Position numbers and translations under genes: made by a program. A stretch of 12,620 nt of DNA from SAR202 cluster bacterium (GTDB taxonomy: Bacteria; Chloroflexota; Dehalococcoidia; SAR202; CAJWER01). The DNA is taken from assembly GCA_030740335.1 (NCBI GenBank), contig JASLXL010000225.1, positions 1 through 12,620 of the forward strand, written 5' to 3'. Position 1 is the first letter of the stretch. Every line of letters begins with the position of its first letter. Below the pieces are notes generated by a model. It was given only the letters and a program-made list of their open reading frames with translations. It had not been told where the DNA came from and did not search any database. This document shows, piece by piece, positions 1 to 7,676 of the stretch.

Positions 1-215
1 CCCCGTATATCCTGGATCACGCATGCATAACCATCATTGGCAAGCACGCGGGCCCTCTCGATGGTCACGTCCATGTTGTTGCTATATGGCGTGCGCATCA
101 GGACCGTCGGAAATGTGCCCGATGCACGAGGCAGGTACAGGTCAGCCGACAGCTCGACTCCGTCCCGCATGGGCACCTTGACGTTGAGCCGCATATCCAC
201 TTCATAACTTGGCAT
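1..215 (-). CDS. CocE/NonD family hydrolase, N-terminal part (cut by window edge)
   Basis: The first 71 codons of a minus-strand gene run off the left edge of the window. The visible protein begins MPSYEVDMRLNVKVPMRDGV, continues with ELSADLYLPR, and later has RTPYSN and NDGYACVIQDIRG. This is the typical N-terminus of the X-Pro dipeptidyl-peptidase / CocE / NonD alpha/beta-hydrolase family, which hydrolyses esters or acyl-peptide bonds. The catalytic Ser, Asp and His lie beyond the edge, so activity and substrate cannot be judged. ATG at 215 is chosen because AAAGGAG lies 8 bases upstream; a GTG directly before it at 218 is an alternative. The gene follows the Gfo/Idh/MocA gene on the same strand, about 115 bases downstream of that gene's stop, and may be co-transcribed with it if the GC palindrome at 319-332 does not terminate. 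Confidence 0.8.
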   Translation of the reverse strand, partial: MPSYEVDMRLNVKVPMRDGVELSADLYLPRASGTFPTVLMRTPYSNNMDVTIERARVLANDGYACVIQDIR

Positions 216-318
216 CACGGACGCTCCTTTGAATTTCTAGCGATGAGAGGTGGTTGGACCCCTCATGGTGAGCCCGTCGAACCACGCTCGATCACTCATC
301 AAACTCACCACACACACA

Positions 319-332
319 ACCCCCGCGGGGGT
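319..332 (-). terminator. GC palindrome at the stop codon of the oxidoreductase gene, possible terminator
   Basis: A perfect 14-base palindrome, ACCCCCGCGGGGGT, touches the stop codon of the oxidoreductase gene (332-334). On the minus strand it can fold as a short GC stem with a CGCG loop, followed by TTGTGTGTG, a GT repeat rather than a true U-tract. It could be a weak terminator or a pause site. The rest of 216-331 holds only the ribosome site of the next gene and this GT/CA repeat; no clear promoter was seen. Confidence 0.35.
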
Positions 333-1369
333 CAGGCTCGGCGAACCTGCTCGACCGGCATAGACCAGCCTTCCCATCCCTGACCGCAATTTGGGCATGA
401 GTCCAGACCGGGCACGATCTTGTCTCCGCAACCGCACCATGTTATCCAGCCATCCTCAGAATCTGGCGCAAACGACGTTGTCGTTGTTCCGGCCGCGTCC
501 ATGACCCCCTGGATGAACTTCATGATCTCGACGGCGCGACGGCCCGAGGTCAGCGGCTCGCGGTCCTCTCTGATGCAGTCGATAAAGTGGCGTATCTGAA
601 GCTCAACGGAGTCCACCGGCTCGAGGGTCTCAACGACCTTGCCGCCACGCACAACAGTTCCCGCCCCGGTGCTCGTGGAGTCGATGAATACCGAATGGCC
701 GTTGCCGAAGGCGGTCAGGCTTTCGCTACGCCCACCTGCCCCCAGACTGAGCGTCACCTGCCCCAGTGAGCCCCCTTTGAAGCGCACAGAAGCCACGGTA
801 TTCCCCTCCCTCGCTTCGTCGGCCATGTTTCCGACCGCGACGATCTGGTCCGGAACGCCACAGAGGTAGTACAGCGGGTCCACCAAGTGGTTGCGTATCA
901 GCCCGAGAAATGCGGGGTCGGGGCGCACGAAGTCCGCCATCACAACAACTGGAGGCTCGTCTCCGAACAGCTCCTTTACGCGCTGCAGGGCGTAGGTGCG
1001 GTTCCACCCGACCATAAGATGTTTGCCGGCGCTGTCGGCGGCCTCGGCCATCTCCTTCGTCTCGGCAACCGTGTAGGCCGGCGGCTTTTCGACCAGCACG
1101 TGGACGCCCGCCTCCAGGCATCTGATCGTCTGGGGGTGGTGGGCCGCGTCCGGTGTAAGCACTAGCACCGCGTCAAGATCCATCGAGTCCACCATCTCGC
1201 TGACCAGTGAGAAGGTTTGATCAACCCCGAACTCGCTGGCTGCCGCGTCGAGACGACCCGCATCCAGGTCAGCGAGACCAACTATGGCCGCGTCGTCCAT
1301 ACGCGCCAGCGTCCGCACCAGCATCATCCCCCTGTGGCCGACGCCGGTAACACCGAATCGCAGTTTCAT
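332..1369 (-). CDS. Gfo/Idh/MocA family NAD(P)-dependent oxidoreductase with C-terminal zinc ribbon
   Basis: 345 residues. The N-terminal Rossmann fold has the dinucleotide-binding motif GVGHRG at 9-14 and the family motif EKP at 94-96, whose Lys usually takes part in catalysis. An HxxD pair (H161, D164) in HLVDPLYYLCG matches the usual active-site helix of sugar, inositol and related dehydrogenases. The substrate cannot be predicted. The normal fold seems to end near residue 292 (EIMKFIQGVMDAAG). After it comes an added tail with CxC at 312/314 and CxxC at 325/328, a rubredoxin-like zinc ribbon that is unusual for this family. Start: ATG with GGAGG 8 bases upstream. The gene lies 128 bases downstream of ffh on the same strand. 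No strong promoter was found in that gap, so read-through from ffh is possible. Confidence 0.9.
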   Translation of the reverse strand: MKLRFGVTGVGHRGMMLVRTLARMDDAAIVGLADLDAGRLDAAASEFGVDQTFSLVSEMVDSMDLDAVLVLTPDAAHHPQTIRCLEAGVHVLVEKPPAYTVAETKEMAEAADSAGKHLMVGWNRTYALQRVKELFGDEPPVVVMADFVRPDPAFLGLIRNHLVDPLYYLCGVPDQIVAVGNMADEAREGNTVASVRFKGGSLGQVTLSLGAGGRSESLTAFGNGHSVFIDSTSTGAGTVVRGGKVVETLEPVDSVELQIRHFIDCIREDREPLTSGRRAVEIMKFIQGVMDAAGTTTTSFAPDSEDGWITWCGCGDKIVPGLDSCPNCGQGWEGWSMPVEQVRRA

Positions 1370-1497
1370 AATTCATGCCTCCGTGGCACAATCCATCTCA
1401 TTACTTGCGTTCGAAAAGGGTCGGACCCCTCAGCGTCTACAACAGGAAAGGGTGCGCTCGAAGCGTTCCTGACGTCGAAGTAGGCCGCCGGCACGCC

Positions 1498-2829
1498 TTA
1501 CTGGAACATCCTGGTGATGTCCTTCAGACCATTACCTGTCGACATCTTCTGCATTAGCTTGCGAGTCTGAGTAAACTGGTTGAGAAGTTGGTTTACGTCC
1601 TGGGCCGTGGTGCCGCTTCCTCTGGCGATGCGGCGCCTGCGGCTCCCGCCGATGATTTCTGGGCGACTCCGTTCGTAGGGTGTCATTGAGTGGATGACCG
1701 CTTCGATTTTCACTATCTGATTGTCGTCGATCTCCCCGGTGGGCAGCTTCTTATTGACGGAGGACATGCCCGGTATCATGTCCATAATTTGCCCTATAGA
1801 ACCCATCTTCTTGAGCTGCTGTAACTGACCAAGAAAGTCATCGAGATCGAAGGTTGCCTGGCGTACCTTCTTCTCGAGCTTGATGGCCTCATCCTCGTCA
1901 AAATTGGCCTGGGCCTTTTCGATCAGGGTGAGCATGTCGCCCATCCCGAGGATCCGTGAGGACAACCTTTCCGGGAAGAACTCCTCTAGGGCGTCGACGC
2001 GCTCTCCCGTGCCAAGGAACTTGATGGGCACCCCGGTCACCGATACAACCGATAGGGCCGCGCCACCGCGTGCGTCGCCATCCAGTTTTGAAAGCACCAG
2101 TCCAGTAACACCGATCCGCTCGTCGAAATCGGTGGCGGCGTTCACCGCATCCTGACCAGTCATGGCGTCTACGACCAGCAGCGTCTCGGCTGGCGAGACT
2201 GCCTTCTTTATCTTCTCCAACTCCGACATCAGCTCCTCGTCTATCTGGAATCGACCGGCCGTGTCTACGATGGCCCAGGCAGCACCCACTTCGGCGGCCC
2301 GACGTACACCCTGCCGCGCCACAGCCACCCCGTCAGATACGCCCGCCTCGGAGTAGACCTCGACATCAATCTGGCCTCCGAGGGTGGTTAGCTGCTGAAC
2401 GGCAGCAGGGCGGTGGAGATCGGCGGCGACCAGCAATGGGGTCTTGCCCGTCCCCTTCAGGTGTCGAGCGAGCTTTGCGGACGTCGTCGTCTTGCCTGAG
2501 CCGTTCAGGCCGATCATCAGAATCACGGATGGCGGCTGCGGACCGGCTGTCAGTTTTTGGACACCACCGCCGAGAAGGGTAGTCATCTCCTCGCTGGTGA
2601 TCTTGATGACCTGCTGGCCCGGGCTGAGGCTCTGGAGTACGTTCTCTTCCAGGGCCCGCTCACGAATACTTGCCACAAAGCTCTTCGCAACCTTGAAGTT
2701 GACATCGGCCTCAAGCAGCGCGAGTCGAATCTCGCGTAGTGCAGCGTCGACGTCTTTTTCCGTCAGTCGGCCTTTGTTGCCAAGACTCCGGAACACGCCA
2801 TTTAACTTGTCAGACAGGTTTTCGAACAC
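1498..2829 (-). CDS. ffh: Signal recognition particle protein Ffh
   Basis: GTPase and RNA-binding subunit of the signal recognition particle. It binds signal peptides as they leave the ribosome, pairs with FtsY and delivers membrane proteins to the translocon. Numbered from GTG at 2829 (443 residues), the N domain begins FENLSDKLNGVF. The P-loop GLNGSGKTT is at 107-115, DTAGR at 189-193 and SKLDGDARGG at 247-256. The methionine-rich M domain starts near 295, and its RNA-binding segment SRRRRIARGSG is near 396-406. The frame also allows GTG at 2844, adding five residues. GTG at 2829 is preferred because GGAG sits 6 bases before it and the protein then starts exactly where the family starts; the 2844 codon has no good ribosome site. 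It has its own promoter at 2876-2905. Confidence 0.97.
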   Translation of the reverse strand: MFENLSDKLNGVFRSLGNKGRLTEKDVDAALREIRLALLEADVNFKVAKSFVASIRERALEENVLQSLSPGQQVIKITSEEMTTLLGGGVQKLTAGPQPPSVILMIGLNGSGKTTTSAKLARHLKGTGKTPLLVAADLHRPAAVQQLTTLGGQIDVEVYSEAGVSDGVAVARQGVRRAAEVGAAWAIVDTAGRFQIDEELMSELEKIKKAVSPAETLLVVDAMTGQDAVNAATDFDERIGVTGLVLSKLDGDARGGAALSVVSVTGVPIKFLGTGERVDALEEFFPERLSSRILGMGDMLTLIEKAQANFDEDEAIKLEKKVRQATFDLDDFLGQLQQLKKMGSIGQIMDMIPGMSSVNKKLPTGEIDDNQIVKIEAVIHSMTPYERSRPEIIGGSRRRRIARGSGTTAQDVNQLLNQFTQTRKLMQKMSTGNGLKDITRMFQ

Positions 2830-2875
2830 AGGTCTCTCCGTCACGTGGAGGCTGAAACCGCCTAGCCTACCTATG

Positions 2876-2905
2876 ATTCTATGGGCCGTCCCACGAGGGG
2901 GTCAA
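2876..2905 (-). promoter_or_regulatory. Sigma-70-type promoter for ffh
   Basis: Read on the minus strand: -35 TTGACC (2905-2900), an 18-base spacer, and -10 TAGAAT (2881-2876). Each box matches 5 of 6 consensus bases. Transcription would start near 2869, giving a leader of about 40 bases before the GTG at 2829. The promoter lies downstream of the 2940-2976 hairpin, so ffh does not depend on transcription from the M28 gene. Confidence 0.6.
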
Positions 2906-2939
2906 GACAGGCAGGCGCCTGCACCCTCTCATTGATGAA

Positions 2940-2976
2940 AGTAGGTAGTGTGAGGGTGTGCCTCACACTACCTACT
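2940..2976 (-). terminator. 16-bp perfect hairpin after the M28 peptidase gene
   Basis: Bases 2940-2955 pair perfectly with 2961-2976 around a 5-base loop. The hairpin lies about 110 bases past the stop of the M28 gene and before the ffh promoter, where a terminator is expected. On the minus strand it is followed only by TTTCATC, so the U-tract is short. It could instead stabilise the 3' end of the M28 mRNA or act as an attenuator. The rest of 2830-3084 contains the ffh promoter and no credible gene. Confidence 0.55.
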
Positions 2977-3084
2977 AGGGGCGGCACCCATCTGCACACC
3001 TCCCAAGAAACGAGACGGGACTAGTCCTCGCCACCGACCTACTGTGAGGCAATCAGCACCTCTAGGTATGTCCGCCCGAAGACA

Positions 3085-4470
3085 TCACTGCCCTGCAGCA
3101 AGGTCATCCAAGGCAAACTTTCCCAGTGCAACTGTGGTCCCCAGCAGTTCGGGGTTGATGAAGTCTGTCGTATCGTCAGTCGTGTGGATGCGGGATATGT
3201 CGTTTCCGAAGAAGAATAGGACAGGAACGTCGTGAACTTCGAAGGACTCGTGATCGCTCCCACCGGTGTCGAGGTTGCCGCGAATTACCCGAATTCCATT
3301 GGCATCACCGTAGTTGCGGACCCGGAGGGACATTCTAGGATCGCCCTGAAGCTCGACAAAGCCGCCGGTGCCGGACACATCGAAATTGAGCATAGCCACG
3401 AGATCGTCCTGCTCCCCCCCGGATAGTGAGGCTACGTAGAAGTGACTCCCACGCAGCCCCGCCTCCTCAGAGCCGAATGCAACAATTTGCAGGTCGAACG
3501 GGAATGAGCTTTCGAATATTTCCTGGGCCAGGGTCATCAAGACGGCCACGCCCGAGCCATTGTCGTTGGCGCCCTGAACACCGGCCACTGTGTCGAAGTG
3601 GGCTCCGATGACGACGGTTCCCGCTTCGGGGTCGGTACCGGGCTTTTCGGCGATCACGTTTCGAGAGCTGAAGGTCTGTATGACCACAGAGACGGTGACC
3701 TCGACCTCACCGGTGTCCATCAGATCCGACAGCAAGACGCCACTTCCCTGCGACGCCGTTACCGCCGGTATGGTGGACTCGGTAATCATGGAACCGCTGA
3801 AGGGGCCCGGAAGGTTGTTGTAGATAATTGCGGCGATAGCGCCCGCCTCCTGGACCCTGATCACCTTCTCCTCGAATGTGATCTCTCCGCGTTGTATGAA
3901 GGCAACCTTTCCGGCAAGGCCGTCCACGGGGATATCCTCAGGCAGGGCAAGCCCGACTTTGATCAGTGGCCCTGTAACAACCCCCTCGACAGAACGCGAC
4001 AGGGGCATTCCCGGCACCACTGGGGGGGCATCCATCACCACAGTCAGCGGCTCGACTTCATCGTCGATGAGCTGAAAATCAAAGAGCTGTAGGCCTGCTT
4101 GATAGCCGATATCCACAAACCGATCCAGTATGAAAAATCCCGCTTCCGCCTCCTCGTCGGTCGCCGTCTCACGAGGGCTGTAGTTCTCGCTCAGATCGAC
4201 CAGGAAGTTCCATGCTTCGTCCGAGAACCTGGCGACCTGATCCTTTAGAGGACCTTCATCCAGCACGCTGCGGACGGGCTCGGCCGTGGCGGTCGCCAAA
4301 ATCTCCGGTACAGCCGTGGCGGTCGCCTCTGGGGTCACAGCCGCGACAATGGGCTGCTGCGAAGCCACGGCGGGGGTGTCAGCCGAGTCCGAAGACCCGC
4401 CACAGGCGATGGCCGCCGGCAGGATCGCGATAGTAAGAAATCCGATTAATCGTCGTATGGAAAGGGTCAA
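3085..4470 (-). CDS. Secreted M28 family zinc aminopeptidase with PA domain, probable lipoprotein
   Basis: 461 residues. The N-terminus is a lipoprotein signal: RR at 6-7, a hydrophobic stretch, then AIAC with C23 as the likely lipidated Cys, although the lipobox is not perfect. Residues 24-72 form an Ala/Thr/Val/Glu-rich linker. A protease-associated (PA) domain spans about 160-255 (KVAFIQRGEITFEEKV, AIIYNN). The M28 catalytic domain follows: GAHFDT (H291, D293), ANDNGSG (D303), EEAG (E335 as probable base, E336), D364 in LNFDVSG, and H429 in IHTTDD. All expected two-zinc ligands are present, so it is probably active, removing N-terminal amino acids from peptides outside the membrane. The start is a TTG, chosen because GAGGAG lies 7 bases upstream and it gives a complete signal peptide. 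A tandem repeat at 4550-4585 may be its control site. Confidence 0.92.
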   Translation of the reverse strand: MTLSIRRLIGFLTIAILPAAIACGGSSDSADTPAVASQQPIVAAVTPEATATAVPEILATATAEPVRSVLDEGPLKDQVARFSDEAWNFLVDLSENYSPRETATDEEAEAGFFILDRFVDIGYQAGLQLFDFQLIDDEVEPLTVVMDAPPVVPGMPLSRSVEGVVTGPLIKVGLALPEDIPVDGLAGKVAFIQRGEITFEEKVIRVQEAGAIAAIIYNNLPGPFSGSMITESTIPAVTASQGSGVLLSDLMDTGEVEVTVSVVIQTFSSRNVIAEKPGTDPEAGTVVIGAHFDTVAGVQGANDNGSGVAVLMTLAQEIFESSFPFDLQIVAFGSEEAGLRGSHFYVASLSGGEQDDLVAMLNFDVSGTGGFVELQGDPRMSLRVRNYGDANGIRVIRGNLDTGGSDHESFEVHDVPVLFFFGNDISRIHTTDDTTDFINPELLGTTVALGKFALDDLAAGQ

Positions 4471-4549
4471 GTTGGCGCTCCTCAGTGGACAGAACGACGG
4501 TGTGGAACTTTTGGATTGGTTAGCGTGCGCCCACCTGGAGGCAAGGGAA

Positions 4550-4585
4550 AGTGTCTCATTTTGTTACATAGTGTCGCATTTGTTA
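4550..4585 (-). repeat. Tandem direct repeat upstream of the M28 gene, possible operator
   Basis: Plus-strand AGTGTCTCATTTTGTTA (4550-4566) and AGTGTCGCATTTGTTA (4570-4585) differ by one substitution and one deleted T. They begin exactly 20 bases apart, close to two helical turns. They lie 80 to 115 bases upstream of the M28 start codon, downstream of the gyrA terminator. That position and spacing suit tandem binding of a regulator. No convincing -10/-35 pair was found in the same gap. Confidence 0.4.
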
Positions 4586-4631
4586 GGTGCATCGTGGTCG
4601 GTGAGCGGTGCGGCCTCCAGCGATCATACGC

Positions 4632-4663
4632 AAAAACGGACAGACCTCGCGAAGTCTGTCCGT
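4632..4663 (-). terminator. Intrinsic terminator of gyrA
   Basis: On the minus strand, ACGGACAGAC (4663-4654) pairs with GTCTGTCCGT (4645-4636) across an 8-base loop. The T-run begins inside the stem end and continues to 4632 (TTTTT). It lies about 35 bases after the gyrA stop codon. The 10-bp perfect stem plus U-tract is the strongest terminator in the window and separates gyrA from the M28 gene. Confidence 0.85.
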
Positions 4664-4699
4664 CCGATCGTCTACGCTGGTTAGGCGCCTGACTCCGGG

Positions 4700-7219
4700 C
4701 TATGCCCCTTTGGTAGGGGCGCTACCGTTGCTTGTGCCGTTGGCGACGGATGGCGAAATGTCGAGGGTGACCTGCGTATCTGCGAAGTGCTTGACACACG
4801 CGATCGAAGCGACGTTATCACCCGCATCCATCCTGAATATCGTAACGCCCTGGGTCGCCCGGCCGGTGCTGCGAATTTCAGACAGGCTGGTACGCAGCAC
4901 TTGGGCCTTTTCGGACACCAGGTATACCTCGTCGCTGTCGTCGATGACCTGGGCGGCGGCTACATTGCCTGTCTTCCGCGTGATGTTAAGGGTCTTGATT
5001 CCCGATCCACCCCTGCCCTGTATTCGGTACCGCTTCAGGTCGGTGAGCTTGCCGAAGCCCTTCTTGCTGATGACCAGAAGCTTGCTGTCGGAAACGGCGA
5101 TATCCATGCCTACGATCCGGTCTTTCTCACGCAGCATCATTCCCCTGACGCCTCCGGCGCCTCTGAGCCTGGGAGATACCGCGGAGACCGGAAATCGAAT
5201 GGACATGCCCTGCTCAGTAACCATCATGATGTCGTCGTCGTCGCCGGTGAGCCGGGCGGTAACGAGATCATCTTTGGGTTTCAGGTTCATGATGATAAGC
5301 CCAGCACGACGGATGTTGGCAATGGCCTCCAAGGCCACACGCTTGACGGCGCCCTGACGGGTGGCCATGACCAGGAACAGATCCTCCCTGTGGAGCGTGC
5401 GTACGCCGACGATGGCGTTCACACGCTCTCGATCGGCGAGGGGTATGACGTTCACGACAGGGACACCCCGGGTGTTCCTGGACGTGTCGCTCCTGAGCTC
5501 AAAGGACCTGAGGGCAAGCACGCGCCCTGTATTTGTAAAGAAAAGCAGCATATCGTGGGAGTCACCCACGATGATGTGGCGCACCGGGTCGTCATCGCGG
5601 GTCCGCATGCTGCTGACGCCCTTGCCTCCTCGGTGCTGGTTGCGATATGTGCTGGCCAGGATGCGCTTGATGTAGCCGCCCTTGCTCAGGGTGACTACAA
5701 CCTGCTCGTGGGGCTCAAGCTCCTCGCGCCTGAACTCCTGGAGGGGAGGTCCGATTTCAGTGCGACGATCCTCGCCATGCTGCCTCTTCAGCGTCTGAGT
5801 TTCTTTTTTGATTTCGGCATCAATTTTCTCAGGACTCGCCAACAACTCCTCGAGCGTACGAATGAGCGTTTGTAGTTCGTTGTACTCGTTCTCGATGCGC
5901 TCGCGCTCAAGGGCGGCGATGCGACGTAGCTGCATGTCCAGAATCGCCTTGGCCTGGGCCTCGTCCAGGCTGTACCACTGCATCAGGCTAGTCCGGGCGG
6001 CGTCCGAATCTTCGGCGCCTCGGATGAGTGCGATGATGGCGTCTAGGTTAGCCAGGGCGATACGCAGGCCTTCGAGAATGTGGGCTCTACCCTTGGCTTT
6101 TTTGAGCTCGAAGCGGGAACGCCGGGTGATGACCTCGCGCCTGAACTTGATGAACTCCAGCAGCGCCGTCATGAGGGATACAACCTTGGGCGTCCCGTCG
6201 ACGATGGCGAGCATATTGGCGGAGAAAGAACTTTGCATCGCCGTGAACTTGTACAGGTTGTTGAGAATCACGAGGCTCTGTGCCCCGGGCCTCAACTCCA
6301 TTACGATGCGCATGCCCTTCCGGTCGGACTCGTCACGAAGCTCCGAGATTCCTTCCAGTCGTTTGGTCTTGACCAGGCCGGCGATCTTCTCGATAAGGGT
6401 TGCCTTATTGACTTGGTACGGCAACTCCGTGACCACGATCTGCATCCTGCTGGACCGCTTCATCTCCTCAATTCCGGCCACGGCACGGACGATGATTTGG
6501 CCTCTGCCGGTCTCGTATGCGCTGCGGATGCCGTCGGTGCCCATGATGGTCCCGCCGGTGGGAAAGTCGGGGCCCGTGATGCGCTTCATTAGCTGGTCGA
6601 CGGTGGCCTCGGGATTCCTCAGGAGCAGGTAGATGCCGTCGCATAGTTCTGAGAGGTTCTGGGGAGGGATGTTGGTGGCCATGCCCACGGCGATTCCCGA
6701 GGCGCCGTTTAGCAGCATATTGGGGAGCCTGGCAGGCATGACAGAGGGCTCGCGCAGGCTGCTGTCAAAATTGTCTACGAAATCGACGGTTTCCTGGTCG
6801 AGATTCGCCAGGACCTCTTCGGCAACGCGGCTCAACCGGGCCTCGGTATAACGCATGGCCGCGGGTGGGTCATTGTCGACGCTGCCGAAGTTTCCCTGAC
6901 CGTCCACAAGCGGGGCTCGCAGGGAGAATGGCTGGGCCATTCGGACCAATGCATCGTAGATCGCGCTGTCGCCATGGGGGTGGTACTTGCCCATGACATC
7001 GCCGACGAGGCGGGCGCTCTTCTTATACGACGAGTTGGGCCTCATTCCCAACTCATGCATCCCGTAGAGGATTCTTCGCTGCACCGGCTTCAAGCCGTCA
7101 CGGACGTCCGGCAGGGCCCTTGCGACGATGACGCTCATCGCATACTCGAGATACGAACTGCGCATCTCCTCTTCGAGCAGCTTGGGGCGTATGAAGCCGA
7201 ACTCCGTATTCGTTACCAT
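4700..7219 (-). CDS. gyrA: DNA gyrase subunit A
   Basis: 839 residues, normal for GyrA. With GyrB it forms the A2B2 enzyme that introduces negative supercoils. The breakage-reunion domain starts at about residue 10, and the catalytic Tyr is Y124 in MRYTEARLS, next to R123. The quinolone-resistance region reads [10 protein letters not shown] at 80-89; S85 and D89 match the wild-type Ser/Asp pair of E. coli (83/87). The coiled-coil gate covers roughly 350-490. The C-terminal beta-pinwheel starts near 503 and carries a GyrA box QHRGGKG at 528-534, which separates it from ParC; the usual second residue Arg is His here. Start: ATG with GGAG 6 bases upstream. It has its own promoter and terminator. 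gyrB is not in the window. The C-terminal tail is short and Ser/Asn/Gly-rich. Confidence 0.98.
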   Translation of the reverse strand: MVTNTEFGFIRPKLLEEEMRSSYLEYAMSVIVARALPDVRDGLKPVQRRILYGMHELGMRPNSSYKKSARLVGDVMGKYHPHGDSAIYDALVRMAQPFSLRAPLVDGQGNFGSVDNDPPAAMRYTEARLSRVAEEVLANLDQETVDFVDNFDSSLREPSVMPARLPNMLLNGASGIAVGMATNIPPQNLSELCDGIYLLLRNPEATVDQLMKRITGPDFPTGGTIMGTDGIRSAYETGRGQIIVRAVAGIEEMKRSSRMQIVVTELPYQVNKATLIEKIAGLVKTKRLEGISELRDESDRKGMRIVMELRPGAQSLVILNNLYKFTAMQSSFSANMLAIVDGTPKVVSLMTALLEFIKFRREVITRRSRFELKKAKGRAHILEGLRIALANLDAIIALIRGAEDSDAARTSLMQWYSLDEAQAKAILDMQLRRIAALERERIENEYNELQTLIRTLEELLASPEKIDAEIKKETQTLKRQHGEDRRTEIGPPLQEFRREELEPHEQVVVTLSKGGYIKRILASTYRNQHRGGKGVSSMRTRDDDPVRHIIVGDSHDMLLFFTNTGRVLALRSFELRSDTSRNTRGVPVVNVIPLADRERVNAIVGVRTLHREDLFLVMATRQGAVKRVALEAIANIRRAGLIIMNLKPKDDLVTARLTGDDDDIMMVTEQGMSIRFPVSAVSPRLRGAGGVRGMMLREKDRIVGMDIAVSDSKLLVISKKGFGKLTDLKRYRIQGRGGSGIKTLNITRKTGNVAAAQVIDDSDEVYLVSEKAQVLRTSLSEIRSTGRATQGVTIFRMDAGDNVASIACVKHFADTQVTLDISPSVANGTSNGSAPTKGA

Positions 7220-7267
7220 CTATGGCTCCTGAGGGTGTCTTGTTCGCGTTGAGGAATAACGTTGCAG

Positions 7268-7287
7268 ACCGGTCCTACAGGACCGGT
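7268..7287. repeat. 20-base inverted repeat in the gyrA leader
   Basis: ACCGGTCCT and AGGACCGGT are perfect 9-base arms with a 2-base centre. Given the predicted gyrA start site near 7294, the repeat covers about +8 to +27 of the transcript. It could be an operator bound by a dimer just downstream of the promoter, or an RNA hairpin in the leader. It lies 49 bases upstream of the gyrA start codon and has no U-tract, so a terminator is unlikely. Confidence 0.6.
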
Positions 7288-7300
7288 AGTTGATCCTAAC

Positions 7301-7309
7301 ATTATATCA
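7301..7309 (-). promoter_or_regulatory. Extended -10 promoter for gyrA
   Basis: Minus-strand TGATATAAT combines a perfect TATAAT with the TGN extension. No TTGACA-like -35 is found 16 to 19 bases upstream, as is common for extended -10 promoters. The start site would be near 7294, giving a leader of about 75 bases that contains the 7268-7287 inverted repeat. Confidence 0.65.
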
Positions 7310-7373
7310 CTATCTGGTTGTTTTTCGATATTTAGCCAAGACACTTACGCACAATTCAGCGGTTTTCGTTAAC

Positions 7374-7452
7374 CGCCCCGGGAATGGCCTTGGAGACCCT
7401 CCCCGGGGCGCTGTTGGGGCACTCCGAACACCTCTCAGCAGAGTGTCGGAGT
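7374..7452. repeat. Two adjacent hairpin-forming inverted repeats between gyrA and the DUF5343-like gene
   Basis: First element: CGCCCCGGG (7374-7382) pairs perfectly with CCCGGGGCG (7402-7410) around 19 bases. Second: ACTCCGA, CAC and TCT (7421-7435, two bulges) pair with AGAGTGTCGGAGT (7440-7452) around a CAGC loop. No coding potential was seen here. They could be part of a small structured RNA, since each strand can fold, or protein-binding sites. Neither has a U-tract. Confidence 0.4.
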
Positions 7453-7500
7453 ACCGTTGGGGGGTATTGGCATTGCAGCCAACGTGGTACAAGTTTATCG

Positions 7501-7588
7501 ATGCCACAACCCTGTTTCAAGTTTTGTCCGCCACTGTGCCATTTGTTTGTGGCATTACAAAACACATGGTGGTAAAATCGGTGTGGCA
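7501..7588. repeat. Three TGTGGCA sites, two of them forming a 9-base inverted repeat
   Basis: ATGCCACAA (7501-7509) and TTGTGGCAT (7547-7555) are perfect inverted copies. A third TGTGGCA lies at 7582-7588, on both sides of the predicted start of the DUF5343-like transcript together with the second copy. The arrangement around a promoter suggests operators for a regulator, perhaps autoregulation, but no such protein is identified. The stretch 7310-7676 has no other recognised gene. Confidence 0.35.
7570..7578 (+). promoter_or_regulatory. Possible extended -10 promoter for the DUF5343-like gene
   Basis: TGGTAAAAT is a TGN-extended -10 matching TATAAT at 5 of 6 positions, without a good -35. 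Transcription would start near 7585. A perfect TTGACA is present at 7595-7600, but no -10 lies 16 to 18 bases after it, so that box is probably chance. Confidence 0.35.
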
Positions 7589-7676
7589 CGGCTCTTGACA
7601 TCGGTCGTGTCGGCCCATGGACCACATAAACACCACGTGCACGGGGGTTCGGATGGAACAGAGAGTGGACATAGCT

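Noticed and set aside
255..290. Minus-strand GTTCGACGGGCTCACCA, resembling a tRNA 3' end
   Set aside because: The T-stem does not pair and no acceptor, D or anticodon arms can be found upstream.
237..440. Minus-strand frame of 67 residues over the end of the oxidoreductase gene
   Set aside because: It overlaps the zinc-ribbon coding end in another frame and has no family features.
1414..1430. Minus-strand AGGGGTCCGACCCTTTT after ffh as a terminator
   Set aside because: The stem is only about 4 bp and the T-run is short; too weak to call.
4787..5875. Long plus-strand frame of 362 residues opposite gyrA
   Set aside because: It is antisense to a certain gyrA gene; long open antisense frames are expected in GC-rich coding DNA.
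7290..7598. Plus-strand frame of 102 residues in the gyrA upstream region
   Set aside because: It covers the gyrA promoter and several inverted repeats, has no ribosome site and no recognisable protein pattern.
7595..7600. Perfect TTGACA before the DUF5343-like gene
   Set aside because: No -10-like hexamer lies 16 to 18 bases downstream; the nearest, CATAAA, is 24 bases away.
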